Assembly (NCBI GenBank): GCA_001730015.1
Contig: MDLA01000192.1
Span: 62,001-126,000 of the forward strand
Direction: 5' to 3'
Source: Chromatiales bacterium (ex Bugula neritina AB1)
Lineage (GTDB): Bacteria > Pseudomonadota > Gammaproteobacteria > Granulosicoccales > Granulosicoccaceae
DNA length: 64,000 bases
Every line of letters begins with the position of its first letter. Positions within the stretch are counted from its first letter, which is position 1. Below the pieces are notes generated by a model. It had not been told where the DNA came from and did no database searches. It was given only the letters and a program-made list of their open reading frames with translations. Below, one piece after another: positions 53,394 to 61,368 of this stretch. The position numbers and the translations under genes are program-made.

Positions 53394-54713
53394 TCAATCG
53401 GATTGCATCAAGGCTTCGATATCCGCTATGTGCTTGACCACGCCACTGGTAATCACTTCCGGGCCATTATCCGTAACGATAACATCGTCTTCTACTCGTA
53501 TACCGATAGTGCGATAGCGCTTGGGAACCGATGATTTATCCGGCAGGTAGATACCCGGCTCGATCGTCAGAACCATACCGGCTTCCAGCAAGCGCCACTT
53601 ACCGTCAACTTTATATTCACCGACATCATGCGTGTCTAGCCCAAGCCAGTGACCCGTTCGATGCATGAAGAATTGTCGGTATGCCTGATCCTTGATAAGC
53701 GTTTTCACATCGCCTTTAAGGATGCCCAGATCTACCAGCCCGCGTGTAATTACCCGAACCGCTGCTACGTGAGGGTCATTCCAGTGGTTGCCCACAACAA
53801 CCTTATCAATTGCAGCCAGATTGGCCTCGAGGACGATACTATAGATCTCCCGCTGTGCTGGTGTAAATTCACCGTTAACGGGATAAGTACGAGTGATATC
53901 TCCAGCGTAACAATTGTATTCTGCTCCTGAGTCAACCAGAACCAGATCCCCGTCTCTGAGCTCCGCATTGTTTTCGGTATAGTGCAAAATACAGCCGTTA
54001 ACACCGCCACCGACAATCGGCAGAAACGAATGCTCGGCACCACTGGCGCGATAAGTGGAAATGAGTTCCGCTTCCAGTTCGTACTCCATTCGACCGGGCT
54101 TACACGCCTTCATCGCTGCAACGTGTCCGGCTGCACTGATCTTTGCGGCTTTGCGAAGTGCGGTCAGCTCAGAGCGGCTTTTATACAAACGCATTTCCTG
54201 CAAATGAAAATCAAGTGAAACGAATTCACCTGGCACAGAAGCACCTGAACCCGATTTCGCCTTCAGCTGGTTAATCCAGCCGATAATTCGGTTATCGAAC
54301 AGAGTTTCACGTCCCATCGAGTAAAATACCCGATCTCGTCCTTCCATCAGACCAGGAAGGATGTCGTCTATATCATCAATTGGAAAAGCATCGTCTGCAT
54401 CCAGTTCAACTGGTGCCTGATCAACCCCGAGCCGCCTACCATTCCAGGTTTCCATCATTTCATCGCGCTCGCGACAAAATATAATGTACTCGGCTGCGCG
54501 CCGGCCGGAGATCAGTACGGCAACAGACTCTGGTTCTTCAAAGCCGGTAAGATAATAAAAATCGCTATCCTGCCGGTAGCGATAATCAGTATCGCGACTA
54601 CGCATTTTGACCGGTGCAGCCGGAATGATAGCGATTGAATCTTTACCAATCGTACGCATAAGGTTTTTGCGGCGTCGGGAACGCTCGCGACGGATAGTTC
54701 GGGAATCCGGCAT
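53394..54713 (-). CDS. pepP: Xaa-Pro aminopeptidase PepP
   Basis: Dimanganese M24B peptidase that releases an N-terminal residue next to proline. Seen: a creatinase-like N-terminal domain with DSDFYYLTGFEEPES (about 48-62); and a pita-bread catalytic domain with the five ligands: LVDSGAEYNCYAGDITRTYP (Asp pair, about 259-278), HRTGHWLGLDTHDVG (His, about 352-366), LTIEPGIYLP (Glu, about 381-390) and RVEDDVIVT (Glu, about 405-413). Length 439. It starts 145 bases after the YgfB-family gene and 48 bases before ubiH. Confidence 0.98.
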   Translation of the reverse strand: MPDSRTIRRERSRRRKNLMRTIGKDSIAIIPAAPVKMRSRDTDYRYRQDSDFYYLTGFEEPESVAVLISGRRAAEYIIFCRERDEMMETWNGRRLGVDQAPVELDADDAFPIDDIDDILPGLMEGRDRVFYSMGRETLFDNRIIGWINQLKAKSGSGASVPGEFVSLDFHLQEMRLYKSRSELTALRKAAKISAAGHVAAMKACKPGRMEYELEAELISTYRASGAEHSFLPIVGGGVNGCILHYTENNAELRDGDLVLVDSGAEYNCYAGDITRTYPVNGEFTPAQREIYSIVLEANLAAIDKVVVGNHWNDPHVAAVRVITRGLVDLGILKGDVKTLIKDQAYRQFFMHRTGHWLGLDTHDVGEYKVDGKWRLLEAGMVLTIEPGIYLPDKSSVPKRYRTIGIRVEDDVIVTDNGPEVITSGVVKHIADIEALMQSD

Positions 54714-54858
54714 CAGGGCTCCTGCTATAGGCTGGCGGTTGCAAAGAATAGGTTAAGCTGCACCATTTTACCCGTTAATTCGTATGCCAGGCGGTTTCAC
54801 CGCATTACCGATGTTTTCGGCTTAGTGGTCCAGCCAGCTTATTAACCTAGACAGATCA

Positions 54859-55416
54859 CTAGTGAAGCGTTGGTGAAGTGGCCAGTGGCTGGAGCTCTTC
54901 GTTCAACAGCAGCACACCCATGCGGATATACTCCTGTATTTCCGACAAAGATTCTTCGGTTTGATCTTCGCTGTCTTCACCCGCTGCGGAGCAAGCCGCT
55001 GCTATATGCTGCAAATCCTGCAGAAATTCCCGCGCCTCTTCCGTGCCAAGCATTTTTTCCTGCAGCCCGCCCATGGATAGGCCAAGACTGTATCCGCTGC
55101 ACCAGTCGGACAGTGCCAGCAATCGCTCAGCCAACAGTTCATCATCGGATGGCAACAATAACGAAAACTCGAGGTTCTCATGGTTTATTTCCGACAGGGT
55201 ACTCTGATGCACATCGTGCAAAACCTGCAGAGCTGCTTCAGTGATGGTGCTGTTTTCATCGCGCTGCTCAAACAGATAGCGCACCCAGCCTTGCATATCC
55301 GAGGCACCGGATGCGCAAAGGATTCCACACAGAACTCCATGGCACTCGGCAGCTCGAACCACGGAGCCGCCTGATACCAGGGCTTCATCTACTTCAAGAA
55401 AAGCGGGTAATGTCAT
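54859..55416 (-). CDS. YgfB/UPF0149 family protein
   Basis: A soluble helical protein of 185 residues. Seen: the family features SAAECHGVLCGILCASG-like segment (AAECHGVLCGILCASG, about 22-37), FSLLLPSDDELLAERLLALSDWC-type block near the middle (given in part), GYSLGLSM, and the acidic DSEDQTEESLSEIQEYIRMGV end. The two Cys and the His near residues 25-35 are conserved. Function not settled; in Pseudomonas YgfB represses an amidase gene. It heads the minus-strand cluster with pepP and ubiH, and diverges from the zapA genes. Confidence 0.92.
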   Translation of the reverse strand: MTLPAFLEVDEALVSGGSVVRAAECHGVLCGILCASGASDMQGWVRYLFEQRDENSTITEAALQVLHDVHQSTLSEINHENLEFSLLLPSDDELLAERLLALSDWCSGYSLGLSMGGLQEKMLGTEEAREFLQDLQHIAAACSAAGEDSEDQTEESLSEIQEYIRMGVLLLNEELQPLATSPTLH

Positions 55417-55576
55417 TAGCTGTCGTAAAACCTTGGGATCATTAGTTTAGTCTTTTCCTCATACATTCACGTAACTTACCGATAAATATTGTATTCGGAT
55501 TAACTATTGTTCATGTAATCAGGCCAATAGTTCAATACCATTGACCCCGCTGCTACCACAAAATACTATCTTGCTG

Positions 55577-55801
55577 ATGGAAAACAACCCAACAAACCTC
55601 AAAGAACAGCTTCTGAGCCTTGAGAACAAATTATCTGAGCTCATTGACATGGCCGATCGACTCAAGGTAGAGAATGAGTCACTACGGGCTCAGCAGGGTA
55701 ATCTGGTTGAGGAACGATCCCGTTTGATTGAGAAAAATGATCTTGCCAAGTCGAAGGTTGAAGCTATCATAACGCGTCTCAAATCACTGGAATCCGCCTA
55801 A
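55577..55801 (+). CDS. TIGR02449-type short coiled-coil protein
   Basis: A 74-residue coiled-coil protein from the ATG at 55577 (a more distal ATG at 55541 would add 12 residues). Seen: one long amphipathic helix, with leucine at heptad positions through LKEQLLSLENKLSEL and LKVENESLRAQQGNLVEER. Such proteins are always next to zapA in gammaproteobacteria and are likely partners in division, by analogy with ZapB, though that is not proven. It overlaps the zapA start by one base (TAATG). Confidence 0.85.
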   Translation: MENNPTNLKEQLLSLENKLSELIDMADRLKVENESLRAQQGNLVEERSRLIEKNDLAKSKVEAIITRLKSLESA

Positions 55802-56124
55802 TGTCGGAAAGTACCGGAAATTCCATGGTCACAGTCAAAGTGAACATAATGGAAAAAGAATATCAGATTCAGTGCGGGCCGGAAGAAAAGCAACATCTGA
55901 TCAAAGCGGCAATGGATGTTGATACCCGTATGCGCACCGCTAAAAGCGGTGCTAACATCAACGCGGAAAAGGCAGCTGTTCTGACAGCCTTGAACCTTGC
56001 CAACGAATTGCAGGAAGATAATCACAGCAATGAAACACTGGACGCTGCCACTACCAGTATTGTCAATATGAACGCCCGTCTTGATAAAATACTTAACAAG
56101 AAAAAAATATCGAGTATTGTTTAA
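55801..56124 (+). CDS. zapA: Cell division protein ZapA
   Basis: Binds and bundles FtsZ filaments. Seen: a globular N-terminal part with VTVKVNIMEKEYQIQCGPEE (10-29) and the LIKAAMDVDTRMRTAK helix, then a C-terminal coiled coil, with ALNLANELQEDN. Length 107 is typical. The start overlaps the stop of the coiled-coil gene. The 6S RNA gene follows, as in most gammaproteobacteria. Confidence 0.95.
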   Translation: MSESTGNSMVTVKVNIMEKEYQIQCGPEEKQHLIKAAMDVDTRMRTAKSGANINAEKAAVLTALNLANELQEDNHSNETLDAATTSIVNMNARLDKILNKKKISSIV

Positions 56125-56183
56125 GTATTGTTAAATAGGGCAGCTAATCAGAAATAACGAATTGAACTGCAACCCGGGCCTCC

Positions 56184-56212
56184 TTTAATCGGCGAGCTCC
56201 GGACCACATAAT
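56184..56212 (+). promoter_or_regulatory. Promoter of the 6S RNA gene
   Basis: A -35 like TTTAAT (56184-56189), 17 bases, and a -10 like CATAAT (56207-56212). The predicted start falls about 7 bases later, at the first base of the 6S closing stem. Confidence 0.6.
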
Positions 56213-56218
56213 AAAGTT

Positions 56219-56412
56219 TGGATGTCCTCTGCGGTGTTTGTTAGTGAACCCGTAATATCCCTTGAGCCTAATTCGCTACATCGGGAACTGGTTATTTGTT
56301 GTTGTTGTGCATATCCGCCACGGCGGAAAGCCTGATACAACGGTAATTGCTCCCACCTGAACCAATTGGTTCAAGGTAAAAGGCTCACGACGGCACAGGT
56401 GGAGGACATCCG
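56219..56412 (+). ncRNA. ssrS: 6S RNA (ssrS)
   Basis: A regulatory RNA that mimics an open promoter and sequesters sigma-70 RNA polymerase in stationary phase. Seen: a perfect 10-base closing stem, GGATGTCCTC (56220-56229) and GAGGACATCC (56402-56411), giving about 194 nt; the conserved right-arm hairpin CTGAACCAATTGGTTCAAGG, which matches the same element of E. coli 6S RNA; and the ACGACGGCAC segment before the closing stem. Location directly after zapA is the standard one. In many relatives the 5-formyltetrahydrofolate cyclo-ligase gene follows; here a 345-base gap and a LuxR-type gene do. Confidence 0.93.
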
Positions 56413-56597
56413 CCTAATTCAAAGACAAACTCGGATAATACCAAACCGGGTGTTTTGCACGTCTCGATAACCCCTCCCTCACTATCATCCAAAACGATTC
56501 TTCCGAATCAGTTCAAGATTCAGACATTCTTCGTTTATTCAGATCCAAATTTCGTTCGACACACTGTACAATTTGTTGTCTGGCGATAGGTAGTTTG

Positions 56598-56626
56598 CGC
56601 TTTAATTTCTGTTAGAAATTAAAGCG
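56598..56626. promoter_or_regulatory. Perfect 12-base inverted repeat upstream of the LuxR-type gene
   Basis: CGCTTTAATTTC (56598-56609), 5 bases, GAAATTAAAGCG (56615-56626). The AT-rich core and the absence of a T-run argue for a DNA-binding site, not a terminator. It lies 131 bases before the LuxR-type gene, in a gap that otherwise holds no gene (56413-56757). It may be an operator for this regulator or for another. Confidence 0.5.
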
Positions 56627-56757
56627 ACGTCCAGAAAATTCACAGCCTAATAGACGCAACCAGGTACAGTACCGATATTTTTCGTATACTGTCCTGCTGC
56701 GTTTGCTGTTCGGGCGTATCCCGTGACGATTTTTTACTAGCAGACAGGATCCTGAGA

Positions 56758-57906
56758 GTGGATGACAAAATCACGCTGGCGCTTACTTCCATCTACGACA
56801 CCGCGAGCAATCCAGAGTTATGGAGCCCCGCTCTCGATCATTGCGTATCCGTGGTGGGTGCAAGATGCGCTAACCTGATGTTTCACGAAAACATTGATGT
56901 CTCACGTTGGCGCTTTGCCGCAGGCAGTCAACAATGGCGTATGCTGTCGCCGGAACACATGCAAAAGAACATAGAGTTATTTAAAAAGTACGACCAGAAA
57001 GCATGGGATTTCGTCTACAAGCATCCCAAGCAAACCATACTCTGCGATACCGACTTCCCGGAGAATGGCGAAAATGTCGATTCGCGTGAAGACTACCAGT
57101 TTTTAGCAGAGCATATGGGGATCAGGCGCAAAGTCGGGTGCGCCCTGAACGACAACCAGTGCTGGGTCGACAACATCGCATTTCAATTCGACAAAAGCTT
57201 ACCGGTTGTCCCGAATGAGCCACTGGAAAAAATCCGGTTTCTGCTGCCGCATGCGGCAAAGGCAGTTGAAATGTGGCGCACCTTTTCACTGTTAAAAGAA
57301 CGCTATAACGCCGTATTAAGCGTTCTGGACTTTGTGGATATCGGTATTTGCATTGCTGATAACAACGGCTCAGTCATTGTCAGTAACAACGAAGCAGACA
57401 GAGTACTCGACGCCAAAGACGGTCTGATAATAGGCCGGGACGGTAAATTGCACTGCCGTGATTCAGATATGGACCGGGCAATTTCCCACGCAATTGCGAA
57501 AACAAGCGCCACCTCCCTAGGTGACGAGAATTTCGCCGAAGCACTTTACAGCATCGATCGTGCTGGCAGTGAGCACCCGCTGCTACTGGAGATTTCCCCC
57601 CTGCGTGACACTGACTCTGAACTAGCCAGAAAACTGAGTGGCGCAATGATCACGATCATCGACCCGGACAATCCAGTAGAATTTGATACCAAAAGAATGG
57701 CACAGGCTTATAAACTGACTCGAGCAGAAAGTGCCGTCTGCAAGCTGTTAGTAGATGGCTGGACCAGCAAGCGAATCGCAGAAGAGCGAAACGTTCAAAT
57801 CGATACGATTAAATCGCAGATAAAGAGCATTCTGTCCAAGACCAATACCGATCGGCGGTCCGAACTTATTCGCCTTGCACTGAAAGCAACCCCACCGGTC
57901 CGTTAG
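56758..57906 (+). CDS. LuxR-type transcriptional regulator with an N-terminal sensor region
   Basis: A 382-residue DNA-binding regulator. Seen: an N-terminal region of about 170 residues without TM; a PAS-like segment near 180-300 (VLDFVDIGICIADNNGSVIVSN); and a C-terminal GerE/LuxR helix-turn-helix (about 317-377) with LTRAESAVCKLLVDGWTSK, RNVQIDTIKSQIKSIL and KTNTDRRSELIRL. No response-regulator or autoinducer domain is recognisable, so it is an orphan regulator. It starts with GTG at 56758, and the last 4 bases overlap ilvA on the other strand. Its targets are not evident; an inverted repeat upstream is one candidate. Confidence 0.85.
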   Translation: MDDKITLALTSIYDTASNPELWSPALDHCVSVVGARCANLMFHENIDVSRWRFAAGSQQWRMLSPEHMQKNIELFKKYDQKAWDFVYKHPKQTILCDTDFPENGENVDSREDYQFLAEHMGIRRKVGCALNDNQCWVDNIAFQFDKSLPVVPNEPLEKIRFLLPHAAKAVEMWRTFSLLKERYNAVLSVLDFVDIGICIADNNGSVIVSNNEADRVLDAKDGLIIGRDGKLHCRDSDMDRAISHAIAKTSATSLGDENFAEALYSIDRAGSEHPLLLEISPLRDTDSELARKLSGAMITIIDPDNPVEFDTKRMAQAYKLTRAESAVCKLLVDGWTSKRIAEERNVQIDTIKSQIKSILSKTNTDRRSELIRLALKATPPVR

Positions 57907-59462
57907 CGCAGAAAAGTCTGGTAAGCCGGGTTGTCGTCCTCACACCAATAGCGATAGCCCAGAGTATCCAGAAACTGTTGGAATCCTTTGTTATCACTTG
58001 CCGGAATTTGCATCGCAATCAAAACACGCCCGTAGGCGGCTCCGTGGTTGCGATAATGGAACAAGGTAATATTCCAGTTTGGCCCCATAGAATTTAGAAA
58101 AGTCCCCAGGGCGCCGGGCCGCTCTGGGAATTGAAAGCGATACAGCCGTTCTCTTTGACTATCGACCATCTGCCCGGAGGAAGCGCGTCCTCCGACCATA
58201 TGTCTTACGTGCTGCTTGGCAAGCTCATTTTCGGTGAGATCTTCGACTTCATAGCCGGAATCGAGCAGCTGCTGGATGATCTGCTGTCTCTCGCTATAGC
58301 CCGAAGACAATTGAACACCGACAAAAACCACAGCAATATCACTCGCGGCACGTCGGTAATTGAACTCGGTGATACTGCGACGCCCGAGCATTTCACAAAA
58401 ATTCCGAAAGCTTCCCGGCTGCTCGGGTATTTTTACAGCAAGTAGTGCCTCTCTGTTTTCGCCGATCTCAGCTCGCTCAGCGATATGGCGCATACGATCA
58501 AAATTAACATTGGCACCGGTAGTGATTGCAATAAATCGCTGACCTCTTATACCTTTTTCTGACGAGTACTTTTTCAGACCAGCCACACTCAGCGCACCGG
58601 CGGGCTCCATCAGAGTTCGGGTATCGTCAAAAACATCCCGGATTGCGGCGCACATTTCATCGACGGTAATCGTGACGATCTCATCGACGGTATCCCGACA
58701 TATTCTGAACGTCTCATCGCCGGGGCTTTTCACCGCTACTCCATCGGCAAAAATCCCGACTTCTCTAAGGCTTACCGGACGCCCCGCTTCGATCGACGCT
58801 TTCATACTGGCTGCATCAACCGGCTCAACACCAATGATTCGTGTCTCAGGTTTAAGATACTTCACCAGCAGAGAAACACCGGCTGCAAGGCCCCCGCCAC
58901 CGATAGGTAAAAACACCGCATCCAGTGAACCGGGATTCTGCCGGCAAATCTCTACACCAACCGTACCCTGACCGGCAATTGTATCCGGATCATTAAACGG
59001 GTGAATAAACGGAAAACCGGTTTCCGCGGTTAGCTCACAGGCATGCGCAAAAGCTTCATCATAGGCATCGCCAAATAAAATAGCCTCTCCGCCCAGTGCC
59101 CGTACCGCATCGACCTTGATCCGCGGAGTGGTTTCAGGCATCACGATCTTCGACACCAGACCCAGCTTCGAAGCCGACAGCGCCACGCCCTGGGCATGAT
59201 TACCTGCCGAGGCACAAACAACTCCGAGGGTATCCGGATACTGCTGTTTAAGATGGTAGATTCTGTTGTAGGCACCACGGCATTTAAACGAAAACACCGA
59301 CTGCGAGTCTTCACGCTTCAACAGCACTTCATTACCCGTTGCCGCCATTAAATTAGGCGCTAATTCGAGCGACGTTTCCCGGGAAACATCGTAAACTCTG
59401 GCAGTCAGTATTTTTTTTATGTATTGGTCCATCAGCACGGGCAGTTCAGGTGTCGACGACAC
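57903..59462 (-). CDS. ilvA: Threonine ammonia-lyase, biosynthetic (IlvA)
   Basis: PLP enzyme that makes 2-oxobutanoate from threonine, the first step to isoleucine. Seen: the PLP lysine in SVFSFKCRGAYNRIY (around residue 59), the glycine loop IGGGGLAAGVSLL (about 187-199), ITTGANVNFDRM (about 315-326), and two C-terminal ACT-like regulatory domains (about 340-420 and 435-510) that bind isoleucine/valine. Length 519 matches the allosteric long form. It starts with GTG at 59462; ATG at 59432 is an alternative. Divergent from rpiA, a common arrangement. Confidence 0.97.
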   Translation of the reverse strand: MSSTPELPVLMDQYIKKILTARVYDVSRETSLELAPNLMAATGNEVLLKREDSQSVFSFKCRGAYNRIYHLKQQYPDTLGVVCASAGNHAQGVALSASKLGLVSKIVMPETTPRIKVDAVRALGGEAILFGDAYDEAFAHACELTAETGFPFIHPFNDPDTIAGQGTVGVEICRQNPGSLDAVFLPIGGGGLAAGVSLLVKYLKPETRIIGVEPVDAASMKASIEAGRPVSLREVGIFADGVAVKSPGDETFRICRDTVDEIVTITVDEMCAAIRDVFDDTRTLMEPAGALSVAGLKKYSSEKGIRGQRFIAITTGANVNFDRMRHIAERAEIGENREALLAVKIPEQPGSFRNFCEMLGRRSITEFNYRRAASDIAVVFVGVQLSSGYSERQQIIQQLLDSGYEVEDLTENELAKQHVRHMVGGRASSGQMVDSQRERLYRFQFPERPGALGTFLNSMGPNWNITLFHYRNHGAAYGRVLIAMQIPASDNKGFQQFLDTLGYRYWCEDDNPAYQTFLR

Positions 59463-59554
59463 TCTAGCGAAAGTGCCGTACCGGTGGAAGCTCTATTGCG
59501 CCATTCCCTGCAAGCAGATCATTCCGCACCTGTAAAATTTAAGAGAAATTATCA

Positions 59555-60220
59555 ATGTCCAGCGCCAAAATGAAAAAAGCCGCAGCAAATGCAGCAATGG
59601 ATTGGGTAACCGATGGCAGCATAATCGGTGTTGGAACCGGCTCAACAGCAGACTTTTTCATAGAAGCACTGGCCGCGAATCCGCGGAAAATCAAAGGAGC
59701 AGTAGCAAGCTCAGACTCAACAGCCGATAAACTAAGCAGTGCGGGCATTGAGCTTTATGATCTGAACTCCACCGGCACTTTGTCTCTCTATGTAGACGGC
59801 GCAGACGAAGCTAATCAGCAACTTCAGCTGATCAAGGGCGGCGGCGGTGCACTCACTCGCGAAAAAATAGTCGCCGCTGCAAGCACTGCATTTGTCTGTA
59901 TTGCTGATTCATCCAAGCAGGTGACTACACTCGGACAATTCCCTCTACCCATTGAAGTGCTGCCGATGGCACGAAGCTTTGTCGCCAGAGAAATAGTAAA
60001 AATAGGCGGCGATCCGGAATTACGTGACCGATTCACGACCGACAACGGCAATGTCATTCTCGATATTCATAATATGGAGATCACCAATGCACTTGAACTA
60101 GAGCATCGTATCAACCAGATTGCCGGCATCGTTACCTGCGGCTTATTCGCCCATCGCCCTGCCGATATCCTGCTGGTGGGTCAGGCTGACGGAAGCGTCG
60201 AAAAAATCACTCGCCAGTAA
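59555..60220 (+). CDS. rpiA: Ribose-5-phosphate isomerase A
   Basis: Interconverts ribose-5-phosphate and ribulose-5-phosphate. Seen: GVGTGSTADFFIEAL (29-43), the phosphate loop VASSDSTADKL, the catalytic DGADEANQQLQLIKGGGGAL run (about 82-101, in part, with Asp pair and the Lys-Gly-Gly), EKIVAAAS, and the closing GIVTCGLFAHRPADILLVG. Length 221 is typical. Divergent from ilvA; 28 bases after it a partial repeat copy begins. Confidence 0.98.
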   Translation: MSSAKMKKAAANAAMDWVTDGSIIGVGTGSTADFFIEALAANPRKIKGAVASSDSTADKLSSAGIELYDLNSTGTLSLYVDGADEANQQLQLIKGGGGALTREKIVAAASTAFVCIADSSKQVTTLGQFPLPIEVLPMARSFVAREIVKIGGDPELRDRFTTDNGNVILDIHNMEITNALELEHRINQIAGIVTCGLFAHRPADILLVGQADGSVEKITRQ

Positions 60221-60248
60221 TTTAATGCTCCGCCATAAGCCGGAACCG

Positions 60249-60367
60249 GTGTGCTGTAACCTTCAACGTCTACAAATGAGAGTTCGTCATTTAATTCACT
60301 GCAAGACGTAGCTCGCAGGCAATGGCCACTCCCTTTTCAAAAGCTACAACGCCGTTGCGGACAAACC
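60249..60367. repeat. Truncated second copy of the inverted-repeat element
   Basis: About 113 bases align without gaps to 32063-32175 at roughly 85% identity (about 17 mismatches counted by eye), including the left terminal repeat (GTGTGCTGTAACCTTCAA) and the most conserved core GGCCACTCCCTTTTCAA. The right half, with the other terminal repeat, is missing. It lies between the converging rpiA and PhyH-family genes. Confidence 0.8.
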
Positions 60368-60380
60368 ATAATAGCTGACA

Positions 60381-61151
60381 CTACTCGCTAACCTGTATAT
60401 CGGCGTGATTAGCCGATCGAGTTTCCGGTATCGCCCGATTCAACGTATCGTGATAGGTGTAAACCAGTGATTTTTTTACTGTCTCTGTTTTATTCCGCCC
60501 GGCAGCATGAAACGTACGGCAATGAAAGAACAGCGCATCACCAGCCTGTAGTTCAGCTGAAACAGCACGATCCAGCAGTGACCGGTTCTCGGCGATGTCG
60601 TCCCGCAGAAACAACCCGGCATCGAGTCGGCCGCGCGGCAGATCCAGCGTGTGCGATCCGGGTATCAGCAGCAGACCACCATTGTCCGGCTGCTCCGTTC
60701 CAAGCGCCAGCCAGACACTGACAAGCTCGGGTTCATCAAACGACCAATAGCGAATATCCTGATGCCATGAGGTCACGCTGCTGAAACCGGGATGCTTGGT
60801 CATAATGCAGTTATGATGATTCTGCGACACCATAACGTGCCTGCAATCGAGCATCTGTTGCAACCGGCTGACCACAGCCGCTGAACGTGCCCAGTCACGA
60901 AATACAACGTCACGCGCAAACGCATTGAGGAGCCGCCGCGGGGTTTGTCCTCCCGGTGCATTTTTACTGGCTGGCGCACCCGGATAGTGAACGTCAGCTT
61001 CATACTCGACCGGTGCCAGAGCAGGCCGCACTGAATCGTCAATAATCTGATTCATAGACGCCACGATCTCGGTATTAGCGAGACCTCGCTCAATGAGGTA
61101 GCCGTCCTGCTGGAACGAGGCCAGCTTTTCAGCACTGAGAGGATTATTCAT
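60381..61151 (-). CDS. Phytanoyl-CoA dioxygenase (PhyH) family protein
   Basis: Fe(II)/2-oxoglutarate-dependent oxygenase of about 256 residues from the ATG at 61151. Seen: the metal motif HxD in SSVTSWHQDIRYW, the later GDALFFHCRTFHAAGRN with the distal His, and a following Arg-rich strand. The fold is that of PhyH/ectoine hydroxylase enzymes; the substrate is not evident. The frame is open to 61271, but residues before MNNPLSAEKL are unlike the family. It converges with rpiA and a repeat copy; divergent from uvrA across 217 bases. Confidence 0.88.
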   Translation of the reverse strand: MNNPLSAEKLASFQQDGYLIERGLANTEIVASMNQIIDDSVRPALAPVEYEADVHYPGAPASKNAPGGQTPRRLLNAFARDVVFRDWARSAAVVSRLQQMLDCRHVMVSQNHHNCIMTKHPGFSSVTSWHQDIRYWSFDEPELVSVWLALGTEQPDNGGLLLIPGSHTLDLPRGRLDAGLFLRDDIAENRSLLDRAVSAELQAGDALFFHCRTFHAAGRNKTETVKKSLVYTYHDTLNRAIPETRSANHADIQVSE

Positions 61152-61368
61152 AGGGTAATAACCAAACTGTTGATAAAGTCGAACCGCCAAAATATCGGAT
61201 GCGCCATATCGCAATATATTCCACAGCGATACGCGACAACCGAAAATGGCTACGGTTACGCTGATCTCCACGATACACCCACATCAGTTCCCAGACCACA
61301 AGTTCGCGACAAGCGAACAGCTGATCAATATACTGGCTGTTTTCCCGCTCGCAAATCACCTACGCCTG

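Noticed and set aside
61152..61271. N-terminal extension of the PhyH-family protein, including a short LYQQFGYYP stretch resembling the end of GNAT acetyltransferases
   Set aside because: Too short to support an acetyltransferase remnant; no preceding domain is present.
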